From: Candidatus Peregrinibacteria bacterium
GTDB lineage: Bacteria; Patescibacteriota; Gracilibacteria; UBA1369; UBA12463
Assembly (NCBI GenBank): GCA_026395555.1
Contig: JAPLYO010000015.1
Location: 1-64,000 of the forward strand
Length of the DNA stretch: 64,000 nucleotides
Direction: 5' to 3'
The notes beneath the pieces are model-generated. The model was not told the origin of the DNA and searched no databases. It saw nothing but the letters and a program-made list of their open reading frames with translations. This document shows, in pieces, positions 25,247 to 33,094 of the stretch. How positions within the stretch are numbered: position 1 is the stretch's first letter; each line of letters opens with the position of its first letter. The translations under genes and the position numbers were made by a program.

Positions 25247-26005
25247 CTATTTCTGAAAACAATCCACTCCCGCCCAAGCCAATTTGAAGGCGGTCTTCAT
25301 GGTTATATAGAACGATTCGTGCTCGATAATGACACCAATCATGTCGTCGACATTGTATGAGTAGAGAGCAACTTTATTATTGGGAAAAATATCGATATGG
25401 ATTTTGATGGGGAACTGTTTTTCATCAACGAATTTAAGTTGGCGCAGTTGACCGGCCTCATCTTTTTGATGCCGTTCTCCCATGGGAATATATCCCGTAA
25501 CGATACCTTGATAATGAATCCCCAGCTCGATTCTTCGATTAATAATATCCTCTTCGAAATATTTTTTTATTTCGGGATGTATCGTCTTTTCATTAATACC
25601 CATGAAACTTTCTCGGGTAGAACCGGGCACCTCCAGCAACGTCTCGCAAATTTGCTTAATGCCATTCACGCCTTCATAGAAGGTGATTTTTGGCTTTTGA
25701 CCATGCTGATTATTAATTGCCAGAAGTTCAGGGAGTAAATCTTTTAATGCTTTGGCCTCATCCATGAACCTTCCGATTAAAATTTTAGGGTCAGAAGGAC
25801 TGTAATATTTCACATTATTTTTAGTGAAATAGGATATGACGCCTTTTTTCTCCATCGAATTGAGAAGGCTGTATGTGGTGGTACGATTTTCATCGATCCT
25901 TTTGGACAAAGAATGAGCACCACTGGACCCCAGCTCCAAGAGCTTAAGGTATAATTTTATCTCTTTCGAGTTGAGTCCTAATTTTTCTAACTGACTGGTA
26001 TCCAT
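25247..26005 (-). CDS. TrmB family transcriptional regulator
   Basis: The 252-residue protein starts with a winged helix-turn-helix of the TrmB type: LEKLGLNSKEIKLYLKLLEL, then SLSKRIDENRTTTYSLLNSM as the recognition helix, and a wing (about residues 1-70). A coiled linker follows, then an effector domain ending in a beta-rich part. TrmB regulators respond to sugars or other small ligands. It is divergent from the PLP-fold gene with 137 bases between, and a dyad lies in that gap, so it probably controls itself and the neighbour. Its own promoter has a 17-base spacer. Confidence 0.85.
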   Translation of the reverse strand: MDTSQLEKLGLNSKEIKLYLKLLELGSSGAHSLSKRIDENRTTTYSLLNSMEKKGVISYFTKNNVKYYSPSDPKILIGRFMDEAKALKDLLPELLAINNQHGQKPKITFYEGVNGIKQICETLLEVPGSTRESFMGINEKTIHPEIKKYFEEDIINRRIELGIHYQGIVTGYIPMGERHQKDEAGQLRQLKFVDEKQFPIKIHIDIFPNNKVALYSYNVDDMIGVIIEHESFYITMKTAFKLAWAGVDCFQK

Positions 26006-26030
26006 GTTGACTTAATTAATCGACACGTAA

Positions 26031-26059
26031 ATTATACATTATTAAAGCTAATAAATCAA
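26031..26059 (-). promoter_or_regulatory. Promoter of the TrmB-type regulator
   Basis: On the minus strand: -35 TTGATT (26054-26059), a 17-base spacer and a perfect -10 TATAAT (26031-26036). The leader would be about 20 bases. Confidence 0.55.
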
Positions 26060-26070
26060 TATTAATGCAA

Positions 26071-26096
26071 TTGGTGTTGAGTATACATTGACACAA
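26071..26096. promoter_or_regulatory. Candidate TrmB operator in the divergent gap
   Basis: An imperfect dyad, TTGGTGTTGA and ATTGACACAA, is centred on the self-complementary GTATAC. It overlaps the -35 region of the PLP-fold gene, where a repressor would block transcription. The symmetry needs one gap, so it is only a candidate. Confidence 0.3.
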
Positions 26097-26124
26097 TTGA
26101 CGAAATGGTAGAGTATTGTATCTA
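26088..26124 (+). promoter_or_regulatory. Promoter region of the PLP-fold gene
   Basis: Two -35-like boxes lie nine bases apart, TTGACA (26088) and TTGACG (26097). They pair with GAGTAT (17 bases from the first) or TATCTA (16 bases from the second). Either places the start of transcription before ATG 26143, which favours that start over the codon at 26116. Confidence 0.35.
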
Positions 26125-26142
26125 CACAATTATTATGAATAT

Positions 26143-27255
26143 ATGAGAATACCAGAAACAAGATTTTCAACACGCCTTGAAAGGCGCGAGAAGGAGTTAG
26201 GATTGGGTAGACCAAGTCTTGTCGATGCAACGCGAGGACAGCTATATGATCGTCTCAAGTCCGCTATCGGACATAGTCCCATATGTGAGATCGCACTTCC
26301 GAACGGGAATACAATACTCCAAGTAAATGAGACGCATGGGCCAAGCGAGTCTCATTATGATCGAGTTTTTGTGTCGCTTTTGGAAAATCTAGAAAGAGAA
26401 GGAAGGATTGCAGTAGGCGCCGATGTGCTTGAAACAAGTACGGGCAGTGCCGGCATTTCATTCGCATGGGCAGCAAAAAAGCTTGGATTTAATCCATATG
26501 TTTTTATGCCAAGTTATGTCCCCGAACCAAGAATTGTCGAAACGCAACGATTGGCAGGTCGTGAGCATGTTATGCTGATTGACGATAGGAAAGAATATAT
26601 AAAAGCCTGTTCTGATGCTATGGTGGCTCATTTAAGAGTAAACAAAGCAAGAGTTAGTGTGGAAGGAAGGAAGATATGGATGGCAAATCACTCGCAGAAT
26701 CTAGTTGTGCCATCATTTTTTGCGCCAATTGCTGATGAAGCCCGCGCCTTTACAAGAGGAAGAGATATTGATTATTTTATTGGCGGAATTGGAAATGGCA
26801 GTACGCTACTTGGGATCGGTGAACGCTTGAAGCAATTTTCTCCGCAGACAAAAGTTATCGGCTTCGAACCTCACAGGGCAGCCACGTATTTTCATAATGA
26901 GCGTGAGCGGTGGGGAAATTTGGTTGCACCAATATTAGGAAAAAATGAATCAGTTCATGCAGAGTGGAGCTTCCATGACCTACCTGGTACAGGCGGATCG
27001 GGAAATGTAAATATGCCATTTATTAATTCGGCCATAGAGAACGGAATTATGGATGATATTGCGCCGGTTGATGAAAGATATATTTTGTCGAACTCACGAC
27101 ATAATGAAGCTCTTCCTGCTGAGGAAAGGCTTGGTAACTCTTCGCTTGTTGCAATGGCTATTGCAGAAAGAATGGCTATGGATGTAAGTAATAAAGTTTT
27201 TTTGGCGTTGGCCTACGACAGGGCTGATAGGTACGGGAAGCCACAGTATATCTAG
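26143..27255 (+). CDS. PLP fold type II protein lacking the catalytic lysine
   Basis: The 370-residue protein has the layout of cysteine synthase/threonine synthase-like enzymes. The glycine-rich phosphate loop is ETSTGSAGISFAWAAKKLGF (about residues 97-116) and a second loop is GGIGNGSTLLGIG (about 204-216). However, the motif that in active enzymes reads SxKDR is SHYDR here (residues 70-74), so the lysine that binds PLP is replaced by Tyr72. This predicts a pseudoenzyme or a PLP-independent binder. It is divergent from the TrmB-type regulator. No partner enzyme lies nearby. Start ATG 26143 fits the promoter. Confidence 0.75.
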   Translation: MRIPETRFSTRLERREKELGLGRPSLVDATRGQLYDRLKSAIGHSPICEIALPNGNTILQVNETHGPSESHYDRVFVSLLENLEREGRIAVGADVLETSTGSAGISFAWAAKKLGFNPYVFMPSYVPEPRIVETQRLAGREHVMLIDDRKEYIKACSDAMVAHLRVNKARVSVEGRKIWMANHSQNLVVPSFFAPIADEARAFTRGRDIDYFIGGIGNGSTLLGIGERLKQFSPQTKVIGFEPHRAATYFHNERERWGNLVAPILGKNESVHAEWSFHDLPGTGGSGNVNMPFINSAIENGIMDDIAPVDERYILSNSRHNEALPAEERLGNSSLVAMAIAERMAMDVSNKVFLALAYDRADRYGKPQYI

Positions 27256-27331
27256 GACAAACGATTCAGTAACAATCACGTTTAAGGCTAAAATGTAAAA
27301 AAACCGTGAATATATACTAAATAAGTACTAT

Positions 27332-27362
27332 ATTAACGTATTATTGACAATATATCGTTAAT
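27332..27362. promoter_or_regulatory. Dyad around the -35 box of the Fic gene
   Basis: Inverted arms ATTAACG (27332-27338) and CGTTAAT (27356-27362) flank the -35 box, with a 17-base gap. A further TAACG half-site lies at 27385-27389, just after the expected transcription start. A dimeric repressor would occlude RNA polymerase. Confidence 0.4.
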
Positions 27363-27372
27363 TTGATACAAT
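27344..27372 (+). promoter_or_regulatory. Promoter of the Fic gene
   Basis: A perfect -35 TTGACA (27344-27349), 17 bases and -10 TACAAT (27367-27372). Transcription would start near 27379, about 17 bases before the ATG at 27396. Confidence 0.7.
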
Positions 27373-27395
27373 ATAGACATATAATAACGAAAAAT

Positions 27396-28268
27396 ATGGC
27401 TACATCATTGTTGACTCAGCATAAAATCCAGGAGCTCAAAAAAGAATATGACAGGCTCAAAAAAGGAAAAGAATCGCTTATTCGCATGATCGATGAGGCG
27501 GAGATGCCGGAGAGTATTTATAATTCAAATGCGATCGAGAACTCAACGTTAACGCTTCAGGATACAGAAAAAATTCTGCTAGAAATGGAAGTTTCGAAAA
27601 ATCTTCCTTTGAGGGAGGTATATGAGGCAAAAAATCTGGCACGGGTCATGGAGTACATGAATAAAAAATGTATGACTTCGTTTGTGACCGTCGATCTGAT
27701 GAAGTTATTACATCAAATGCTTATTGGTGGAATAGACGATGAGATTGCGGGAAGGTTTAGATCAAAGGGTGAGTACGTACGTGTGGGAACTCACGTTGCC
27801 CCAGCGCCAGAGCATATAGAATCACAGATTACCGAAGCTTTGGGCTCATATAACGGCAGTATGATTTTATTTTTAATTGATCGCATAGCTAAATTCCATC
27901 TCGATTTCGAAACGACACACCCATTTAATGATGGAAATGGGCGAATGGGAAGAGTGCTCATCAACTGGCAATTGTGCCAGACTGGATTTCCGTTAATAAC
28001 CGTCAGAAACAAAGAAAAGAAATATTACTACCAGGCATTTCAGATCTACGGTAGGACAAAAAGCACGTCTGAAATGGAGAAGGTGATAAGCCTGGCGCTT
28101 ATGGAATCATTCCACAAGCGAATTACGTATCTCAAGGGGCAGAAGATTATGACACTTGCGGAATATGCCAGAAAAAAGAAGCAATCATTTTCAACCATTC
28201 TCAATGCCGCCCGACGTCAAACCATACCGGCCTTTCGAGAAAGGGCGGTATGGAAGATTGGTGTATAA
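27396..28268 (+). CDS. Fic family protein with N-terminal inhibitory helix
   Basis: Fic proteins transfer AMP (or another nucleotide moiety) to target proteins. The active-site motif HPFNDGNGRMGR starts at His175 and is complete, so the enzyme should be active. An N-terminal inhibitory motif S44-N-A-I-E48-N49 matches [S/T]xxxE(G/N), which marks class II Fic proteins that inhibit themselves. The last ~55 residues (about 238-290) resemble a helix-turn-helix, with MTLAEYARKKKQSFSTILNA, so it may bind DNA and regulate itself. No antitoxin-sized partner (FicA type) lies next to it. ATG 27396 fits the promoter. Confidence 0.85.
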   Translation: MATSLLTQHKIQELKKEYDRLKKGKESLIRMIDEAEMPESIYNSNAIENSTLTLQDTEKILLEMEVSKNLPLREVYEAKNLARVMEYMNKKCMTSFVTVDLMKLLHQMLIGGIDDEIAGRFRSKGEYVRVGTHVAPAPEHIESQITEALGSYNGSMILFLIDRIAKFHLDFETTHPFNDGNGRMGRVLINWQLCQTGFPLITVRNKEKKYYYQAFQIYGRTKSTSEMEKVISLALMESFHKRITYLKGQKIMTLAEYARKKKQSFSTILNAARRQTIPAFRERAVWKIGV

Positions 28269-28302
28269 TTCAGATTTGAATACTAATCTTAGTCGTATGT
28301 AC

Positions 28303-28587
28303 TTACGCCTCTAACTCGGGAACATTCACCACATTGGCTCTACTGTAGCCATGTGGATTTGTGCCAGTAGGCTGTCCAACCTCAATTCCAGCCTTATCGA
28401 CGAGTACTCTCGTACCGACTGTTAATTCGTCAATTGCTGCATTCTTAAGACCGTTGGCATGGAAGGCAAGCAATTGCGTTGAATTACCTTCTTTGACCTC
28501 TATAACTCCAACGCCCTGTTCGGTAAGAGTCTTTACTGTTCCCTCTAAGGTTCCTTCATTATTCGGTGCTTCATTTCCTTGTGCCAT
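28303..28587 (-). CDS. Divergent cold-shock-domain-like small protein
   Basis: The 94-residue protein has the strand order of a cold-shock OB fold: LEGTVKTLTEQGVGVIEV, then TQLLAFHANGLKN, then LTVGTRVLVD and RANVVNV. The usual aromatic nucleic-acid-binding residues are missing: the WF after GTVK is TL, GFGF is GVGV and VFVH is LLAFH. Binding of RNA is therefore doubtful. A consensus promoter (TTGACA, 17 bases, TATAAT) drives it. ATG 28587 or 28593 is the start; the codon at 28644 would lie inside the -35 box. The CSD assignment is from pattern only. Confidence 0.5.
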   Translation of the reverse strand: MAQGNEAPNNEGTLEGTVKTLTEQGVGVIEVKEGNSTQLLAFHANGLKNAAIDELTVGTRVLVDKAGIEVGQPTGTNPHGYSRANVVNVPELEA

Positions 28588-28615
28588 ATGCATAATATTA
28601 GTAAGTACTGGATGT

Positions 28616-28644
28616 ATTATAAAGCTTTTATAGCTATATGTCAA
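28616..28644 (-). promoter_or_regulatory. Consensus promoter of the cold-shock-like gene
   Basis: On the minus strand: perfect -35 TTGACA (28639-28644), exactly 17 bases, perfect -10 TATAAT (28616-28621). It is the only fully consensus promoter I found in the window, so this small gene is probably strongly expressed. Confidence 0.75.
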
Positions 28645-28662
28645 TCATTCAGGATCTGCAGC

Positions 28663-29292
28663 CTAAAGCTCGATGAACATCTCCTCCTTCGGAAATCGGA
28701 CCTTCTTGTTATTCTGGTCGCTGTCTTCAGGGGAACGGAAGCCGACGGCGAAAATAGCGCGTGACTTGAGTCCGAGAGCGCTGAGTCCGAGAAGCTCGTC
28801 GAACTTGGCGGTATCAAAACCCTCCATAGGGGATGAGTCGATGTGATTCTCGGCAGCTACGGCGACAGCAACGCCAAGGGCGATATAAACCTGTCGTGAG
28901 AGCCATGTTTCAAGCTGTTCAGGTGTTCTGCCGGAGACAGATCCAACCATCATATCTCTGAATCCTTTGAGTGCATCTGCGGGGATACCTCGAGTATCAG
29001 CAATAGATTTGATATATCGATCAACGAATGCCTCATCGATAGACGCATTAGTTGCGAGAATGAAAAGATCCGAAGCCTCAGTGAGTTGTGGCTGGTTCCA
29101 TGCTGCCTCACGTAGCTGCTGCCTGAGTTCAGGATTAGTGACGTGAACAAACTTCCATGCCTGAAGGCCAAAGGAAGAAGGCGTGAGACGGAGCGCTTCT
29201 TTGATAAGCTCTACCTGTTCAGGGGAGAGTTTTTTTGACGTATCGTAGTGCTTCGTAGCGTATCTCCAGTTGAGATTGTCGAGAGTAGACAT
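28663..29292 (-). CDS. NAD(P)H nitroreductase family protein (NfsB-like)
   Basis: The 209-residue flavoprotein matches the NfsB/dihydropteridine reductase branch: the N-terminal RYATKHYDTSKKLSPEQV, the FMN-binding TPSSFGLQAWKFVHV (about residues 37-51), and near the end LGLSALGLKSRAIFAVGFR. These enzymes use FMN and NAD(P)H to reduce nitro-compounds, quinones or similar substrates. It is divergent from an HxlR regulator with a palindromic operator between, the usual arrangement for oxidative or electrophile response. Confidence 0.88.
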   Translation of the reverse strand: MSTLDNLNWRYATKHYDTSKKLSPEQVELIKEALRLTPSSFGLQAWKFVHVTNPELRQQLREAAWNQPQLTEASDLFILATNASIDEAFVDRYIKSIADTRGIPADALKGFRDMMVGSVSGRTPEQLETWLSRQVYIALGVAVAVAAENHIDSSPMEGFDTAKFDELLGLSALGLKSRAIFAVGFRSPEDSDQNNKKVRFPKEEMFIEL

Positions 29293-29313
29293 AGTGGGAT
29301 TAGATTAAAAATA

Positions 29314-29342
29314 TTGAAGTAATGAATTATACTTGGTATAAT
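29314..29342 (+). promoter_or_regulatory. Promoter of the HxlR regulator
   Basis: -35 TTGAAG (29314-29319), 17 bases and a perfect -10 TATAAT (29337-29342). The palindrome 29343-29361 follows at once and covers the expected transcription start. The opposite strand carries the nitroreductase promoter (TTTGTA at 29348-29353, 16 bases, TATAAT at 29326-29331), overlapping the same operator. Confidence 0.6.
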
Positions 29343-29361
29343 TACTATACAAAGTATAGTA
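29343..29361. promoter_or_regulatory. Operator of the HxlR regulator
   Basis: A perfect 8+3+8 palindrome, TACTATAC-AAA-GTATAGTA. Its position at the start of one promoter and over the -35 of the other predicts that HxlR represses both itself and the nitroreductase. Confidence 0.65.
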
Positions 29362-29384
29362 TGAAGACATAAACGTCAAGCGCA

Positions 29385-29720
29385 ATGAAAAAGAAAATAT
29401 TGAATGTGAAAAATAGAGGATGTGTGGCTTTTGCTACAACCGTCCTGGGGGACAAGTGGACGCCACGTGTACTCTTTGCACTTGCTGGCGGACCGGTTCG
29501 ATTTTGCGCGCTTCAGCAAGAAGCTGGTGGAGTGAATCCACGCACGCTCTCAAGTCGTGTGATTGACCTGGAGGAGATGGGGATTATTTCAAAAGTTGTG
29601 TATCAAGAGATTCCTCCGCATACAGAATATGCGTTAACGAAAATGGGAAAAGACTTATTGCCAATACTTAAGAAAATGGCCGCATGGAGCGAGAAATATG
29701 GCCATGGAAAAACTAAATAA
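29385..29720 (+). CDS. HxlR family transcriptional regulator
   Basis: The 111-residue winged-helix protein has the family core: a cysteine near the start (RGCVAFATTVLGDKWTPRVL), the recognition region FCALQQEAGGVNPRTLSSRV and the wing ISKVVYQEIPPHTEYALTKMG. HxlR proteins often sense aldehydes, quinones or disulfide stress through the N-terminal cysteine. It is divergent from the nitroreductase gene, its likely target, and overlaps the convergent hemW end by eight bases. Confidence 0.88.
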   Translation: MKKKILNVKNRGCVAFATTVLGDKWTPRVLFALAGGPVRFCALQQEAGGVNPRTLSSRVIDLEEMGIISKVVYQEIPPHTEYALTKMGKDLLPILKKMAAWSEKYGHGKTK

Positions 29721-30810
29721 GTTTCTTCGTGATCATCTCCAATAGCAAAAATCCCTTCTCGGTCGCTTTCAGCGAGTTGCCAATTTTTCGTAAATGTCCC
29801 GATACAATAAACTCTTCTGCGCGAGCAGAAAGTTTGTTTACATCTCCCATTTTCCCATACTCCCTCAAGCTAATCCCTTTATTCGTGCGCAATCGAAGCA
29901 TAATGTATTCCATTCTTTTTAAATCCTGATCGATATGCATCTCATTGGCAACGAGCAGGGGATCTTTCAGATACGCATCAAAATCACTCCCGTCTTCCCA
30001 CATCTTCCCATCGACAATAGAGTGTGAGCCAAGTCCCAATCCCAGATAATCTTTTTGCTCCCAGTACCTCCGATTATGCTCGCACTCCTCACCTTTGAGC
30101 GCCCAGTTCGAAACTTCATAATGAGAAAATCCCGCCCGCTTTAGCCGTCCGCAGAGCCACTCATACATCGCGATCTGCTCTTCTTCTCCGGGGCACTCCT
30201 TCGCAAATAAATCAATCTTCTTCGTGTCATACGACAAGAAATAAAACGATGCATGGGTCGGTTTGTATGTCAGAATAGTTTCAACTTCTTCTTTGAATGA
30301 ATTCAACGTCTGCCCAGGCAAGCCCATAATGAAGTCCACACCGAAATGTTTCACGCGAGATTTTTTGAAAACTTCCAGCGCGCGGAAGATCATCTTCGCA
30401 TCATGTGGTCGTGCAATTCTCCATAATGTTTTTTTATTGAGACTCTGTACCCCCAGCGAAAAGCGTGTCACTCCGGCATCTCTCCATGTACGTACACGCT
30501 CGCTATCCACACTCTCGGGATTGCACTCTATCGTTATCTCGCAGTCTTTCTTTACGTCAAAATATTTCTTAACTTCTTGTATAACTTTTTTGATCAACTC
30601 AGGATTAATCAAGCTCGGCGTTCCTCCTCCGAAATAAATGGTCTGAATCTCGCGATCCCTGTATTTACTGCTCCGTTCGCGTATTTCACGCACGAGTGCA
30701 TCGACGTACTCCGGAATTTTCTTCTGCTTATTCGCAAACGTCAAAAAATTGCAGTACAGACAAATCGTCTTACAGAAGGGGATATGAATATAGAGTGAAA
30801 GATCTTTCAT
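29713..30810 (-). CDS. hemW: Radical SAM protein HemW-like (coproporphyrinogen III oxidase-like)
   Basis: The 365-residue protein starts YIHIPFCKTICLYCNF, where Cys13, Cys17 and Cys20 form the CxxxCxxC iron-sulfur site of radical SAM enzymes. It continues with IQTIYFGGGTPSLI and a VSFGVQSL-like strand, and ends with a HemN-type C-terminal domain. HemW is now thought to be a heme chaperone rather than an oxidase. No heme pathway gene is in this window. It overlaps the zincin gene by four bases (ATGA), so translation is coupled. Confidence 0.85.
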   Translation of the reverse strand: MKDLSLYIHIPFCKTICLYCNFLTFANKQKKIPEYVDALVREIRERSSKYRDREIQTIYFGGGTPSLINPELIKKVIQEVKKYFDVKKDCEITIECNPESVDSERVRTWRDAGVTRFSLGVQSLNKKTLWRIARPHDAKMIFRALEVFKKSRVKHFGVDFIMGLPGQTLNSFKEEVETILTYKPTHASFYFLSYDTKKIDLFAKECPGEEEQIAMYEWLCGRLKRAGFSHYEVSNWALKGEECEHNRRYWEQKDYLGLGLGSHSIVDGKMWEDGSDFDAYLKDPLLVANEMHIDQDLKRMEYIMLRLRTNKGISLREYGKMGDVNKLSARAEEFIVSGHLRKIGNSLKATEKGFLLLEMITKKLI

Positions 30811-31202
30811 GAATGGTTCTTTCTATGATGCTCTTCTTCCATAACTCTCAACTCGGCTTCGCCATATCCCAGACAGTGCCCAATCTCATGCCACACGACA
30901 TCGCGGATGAGATCCTTGAGTGTCTCCATGTCATGTGCCAAGCCCTCGATCGACTGCTTGAAGATAGAGATTTTATCCGGTGGAGTTTCCATATCCCCGA
31001 CTCCCCATGCTGTTTTGGGAACTCCCTGATAGAGACCTAGAAGCACCTCTCCTCGCTTAATTTCTACCTCGCCCGTACCGCCCGGCCTCGCCGTCTCCTC
31101 AATAATAAACGCCACATTGGCAATCGAAGCACGGAACTCTTCTGGCACCGCCGCGAGTGTATCATGAACCATTTTTTCGAAGTGCGAGAGGGGGATTTGC
31201 AT
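30807..31202 (-). CDS. Zincin-like metallopeptidase (PF06262, DUF1025 type)
   Basis: The 131-residue protein has the zinc motif HEIGHCLGYGEAELRVME (about residues 106-123), that is HExxH with a downstream Glu as third ligand, in the way of MPN-like zincins. The N-terminal half carries a conserved AFIIEETARPGGTGEV-like stretch. The family's substrate is unknown. It is upstream of hemW in a two-gene operon, with overlapping stop and start. It ends on TGA. It is divergent from mnmA. Confidence 0.82.
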   Translation of the reverse strand: MQIPLSHFEKMVHDTLAAVPEEFRASIANVAFIIEETARPGGTGEVEIKRGEVLLGLYQGVPKTAWGVGDMETPPDKISIFKQSIEGLAHDMETLKDLIRDVVWHEIGHCLGYGEAELRVMEEEHHRKNHS

Positions 31203-31259
31203 GAGATGAAGCTAAGGGATTTGCCCCTAGTATACATGATCTGATACCATGCCCGCGAT

Positions 31260-32375
31260 ATGAACATCGCCCTTCTTCTTTCCGGTGGAGTAGATAGCTC
31301 CGTTGCGTTGCGCCTGCTGCAGGAGCAGGGCCACACGGTCACAGCTTTTTACCTCAAAATTTGGCTTGAAGATGAGCTCGCTTTCTTGGGTGAGTGCCCG
31401 TGGGAAGAAGATCTTCGTTACGCTCGCGCCGTCTGCGAACAGGCGAACGTGCCCCTCGAGATCCTCTCTATGCAGAGGGAATATTTTGAGAAGGTCGTCT
31501 CGTATACCATCGACGAGGTAAAGCATGGCCGCACGCCGAACCCTGATATCATGTGTAACAATCAGGTGAAGTTCGGGCTCTTCCTCGATAAAATTCAGAG
31601 TAAATTCGGCCCCGATCATTTTGATAAGGTTGCCTCAGGTCATTACGCTCAGATTGTACAAAAAAATAGTACATACTACCTCCGACGTTCACCTGATCCT
31701 ATCAAAGACCAAACCTACTTCCTCGCACGTCTCTCGCAAAAACAGCTCAGTAAAATCGAATTTCCCATTGGGCATCTCCATAAATCCGAGGTTCGTGAAT
31801 TGGCGCAAAAATATAACCTTCCGAATAAAGACCGCAAAGACAGTCAGGGGATCTGCTTCCTGGGAAAGTTCAAATATAATGAATTCCTAAACCACTATCT
31901 TGGAGAGAAAAAAGGCGACCTCATCGAGTTCGAGACGAATAAAAAACTTGGCGAGCATAACGGCTTCTGGTATTTCACGATTGGCCAGCGCAGCGGAATA
32001 ATGCTCTCTGGCGGTCCGTGGTTTGTGGTGAAGAAGGATACAGATGCGAATATAGTCTACATATCAAAAACCTATTACGAACCAACAAAAGCTCGCGATA
32101 CGTTCACGATCACCGACTTCAACTGGTTCGATGGTCTCACTCGCACCGCAAAAAACTTCGGCGACGGCCTCGGCGTGAAAATGCGACATGGTGAGAAAAT
32201 CTATCGTGCCACGCTCGAATCAGCAGACGACACTCATGCCCAAATCCACATCGACGGCTCCGATCAAGGCATCGCTCCCGGCCAGTTTGCCGTTTTTTAC
32301 CATGATGATATTTGTCTCGGATCAGGTGTAATCACGGATGCAAAAACTGCATTCGCAGATAGTGCTATTGCGTAA
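31260..32375 (+). CDS. mnmA: tRNA-specific 2-thiouridylase MnmA
   Basis: MnmA thiolates U34 in the anticodon of Glu, Gln and Lys tRNAs. The 371-residue protein has the PP-loop SGGVDSSVAL at residues 8-17, the catalytic cysteine in NPDIMCNNQVKFG (about residues 95-107), the second catalytic cysteine in DSQGICFLGKF (~195-205), and the C-terminal beta-barrel domain. Length is typical. It is monocistronic, and the next gene lies 150 bases on. Confidence 0.94.
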   Translation: MNIALLLSGGVDSSVALRLLQEQGHTVTAFYLKIWLEDELAFLGECPWEEDLRYARAVCEQANVPLEILSMQREYFEKVVSYTIDEVKHGRTPNPDIMCNNQVKFGLFLDKIQSKFGPDHFDKVASGHYAQIVQKNSTYYLRRSPDPIKDQTYFLARLSQKQLSKIEFPIGHLHKSEVRELAQKYNLPNKDRKDSQGICFLGKFKYNEFLNHYLGEKKGDLIEFETNKKLGEHNGFWYFTIGQRSGIMLSGGPWFVVKKDTDANIVYISKTYYEPTKARDTFTITDFNWFDGLTRTAKNFGDGLGVKMRHGEKIYRATLESADDTHAQIHIDGSDQGIAPGQFAVFYHDDICLGSGVITDAKTAFADSAIA

Positions 32376-32469
32376 AGACCTGTATCCGTTTTGCTATCTT
32401 TTTGCTATACATTTGGATACACCCTCACGGGGAGTCACTACGGCCAGAGAATCTTTTTACGCGATACTC

Positions 32470-32498
32470 TTGAATAGCACGCAGTAACGGGGGATAAT
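32470..32498 (+). promoter_or_regulatory. Promoter of lemA-DUF3137
   Basis: -35 TTGAAT (32470-32475), 17 bases and -10 GATAAT (32493-32498), overlapping a GGGGATAATCCCC palindrome. Transcription would start near 32505, about 23 bases before the ATG. The first half of this 152-base gap holds no recognised feature. Confidence 0.5.
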
Positions 32499-32527
32499 CC
32501 CCACAGTATTATTCTTAAATCTTTCTC

Positions 32528-33094
32528 ATGGAAATTCTCATACTACTTCTCATTGTTGCTGCAGTTTTTTATGTTCTCTATGTAGGGCTTATTCATAAGC
32601 AAAATGCCGCCAAGGAGTCTTTTTCTGGTATCGATGTTCAGCTCAAGAAGCGACATGATTTAATTCCAAACGTACTCACGATCGCGCAGAAGTTCATGGA
32701 CCACGAGAAGTCATTGCTCACAGAGATCACGACCCTCAGGACGAAAGCAGAGAGTCCGGTAAATCCTGCAGATGCAGATGGTCTCAAACAGAAGTTCGCT
32801 GCAGAGGCGCAACTTGATGATAAAATGAAGTCACTTTTTGTAGCAGTTGAAAACTATCCAACACTCAAGTCTGACACGGTCATGGTTCAGGCGCAGCAGA
32901 CCTATAATGAAGTTGAAGAGCATATTTCAGCAGCAAGAAGATTCTACAACTCTGCCGTAACAGAGCTTAATAACGCCGTTAAAGTATTCCCGGGTAGCAT
33001 AGTGGCCGGAATGCTCTCTATCAAAGAAATGCCATATTTTGAGGCGACAGAAACGGATAGAAAGGAGGTAAATGCTGCCGATATTCTCAAATAA
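32528..33094 (+). CDS. lemA: LemA family protein
   Basis: The 188-residue protein has one N-terminal helix in the membrane (residues ~3-22) and the LemA helical bundle outside or inside it: FSGIDVQLKKRHDLIPNVLT, a conserved QTYNEVEEHISAARRFYNSAVTELN and the C-terminal FPGSIVAGMLSIKEMPYFEA. LemA is widespread and of unknown exact role, often next to membrane proteins of the DUF3137 or TPM type. The stop codon overlaps the DUF3137 start by one base, so the two are translationally coupled. Confidence 0.92.
   Translation: MEILILLLIVAAVFYVLYVGLIHKQNAAKESFSGIDVQLKKRHDLIPNVLTIAQKFMDHEKSLLTEITTLRTKAESPVNPADADGLKQKFAAEAQLDDKMKSLFVAVENYPTLKSDTVMVQAQQTYNEVEEHISAARRFYNSAVTELNNAVKVFPGSIVAGMLSIKEMPYFEATETDRKEVNAADILK

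Noticed and set aside
28588-28644. Longer start of the cold-shock-like protein at 28644
   Set aside because: That codon lies inside the -35 box of a consensus promoter, so it would not be transcribed.
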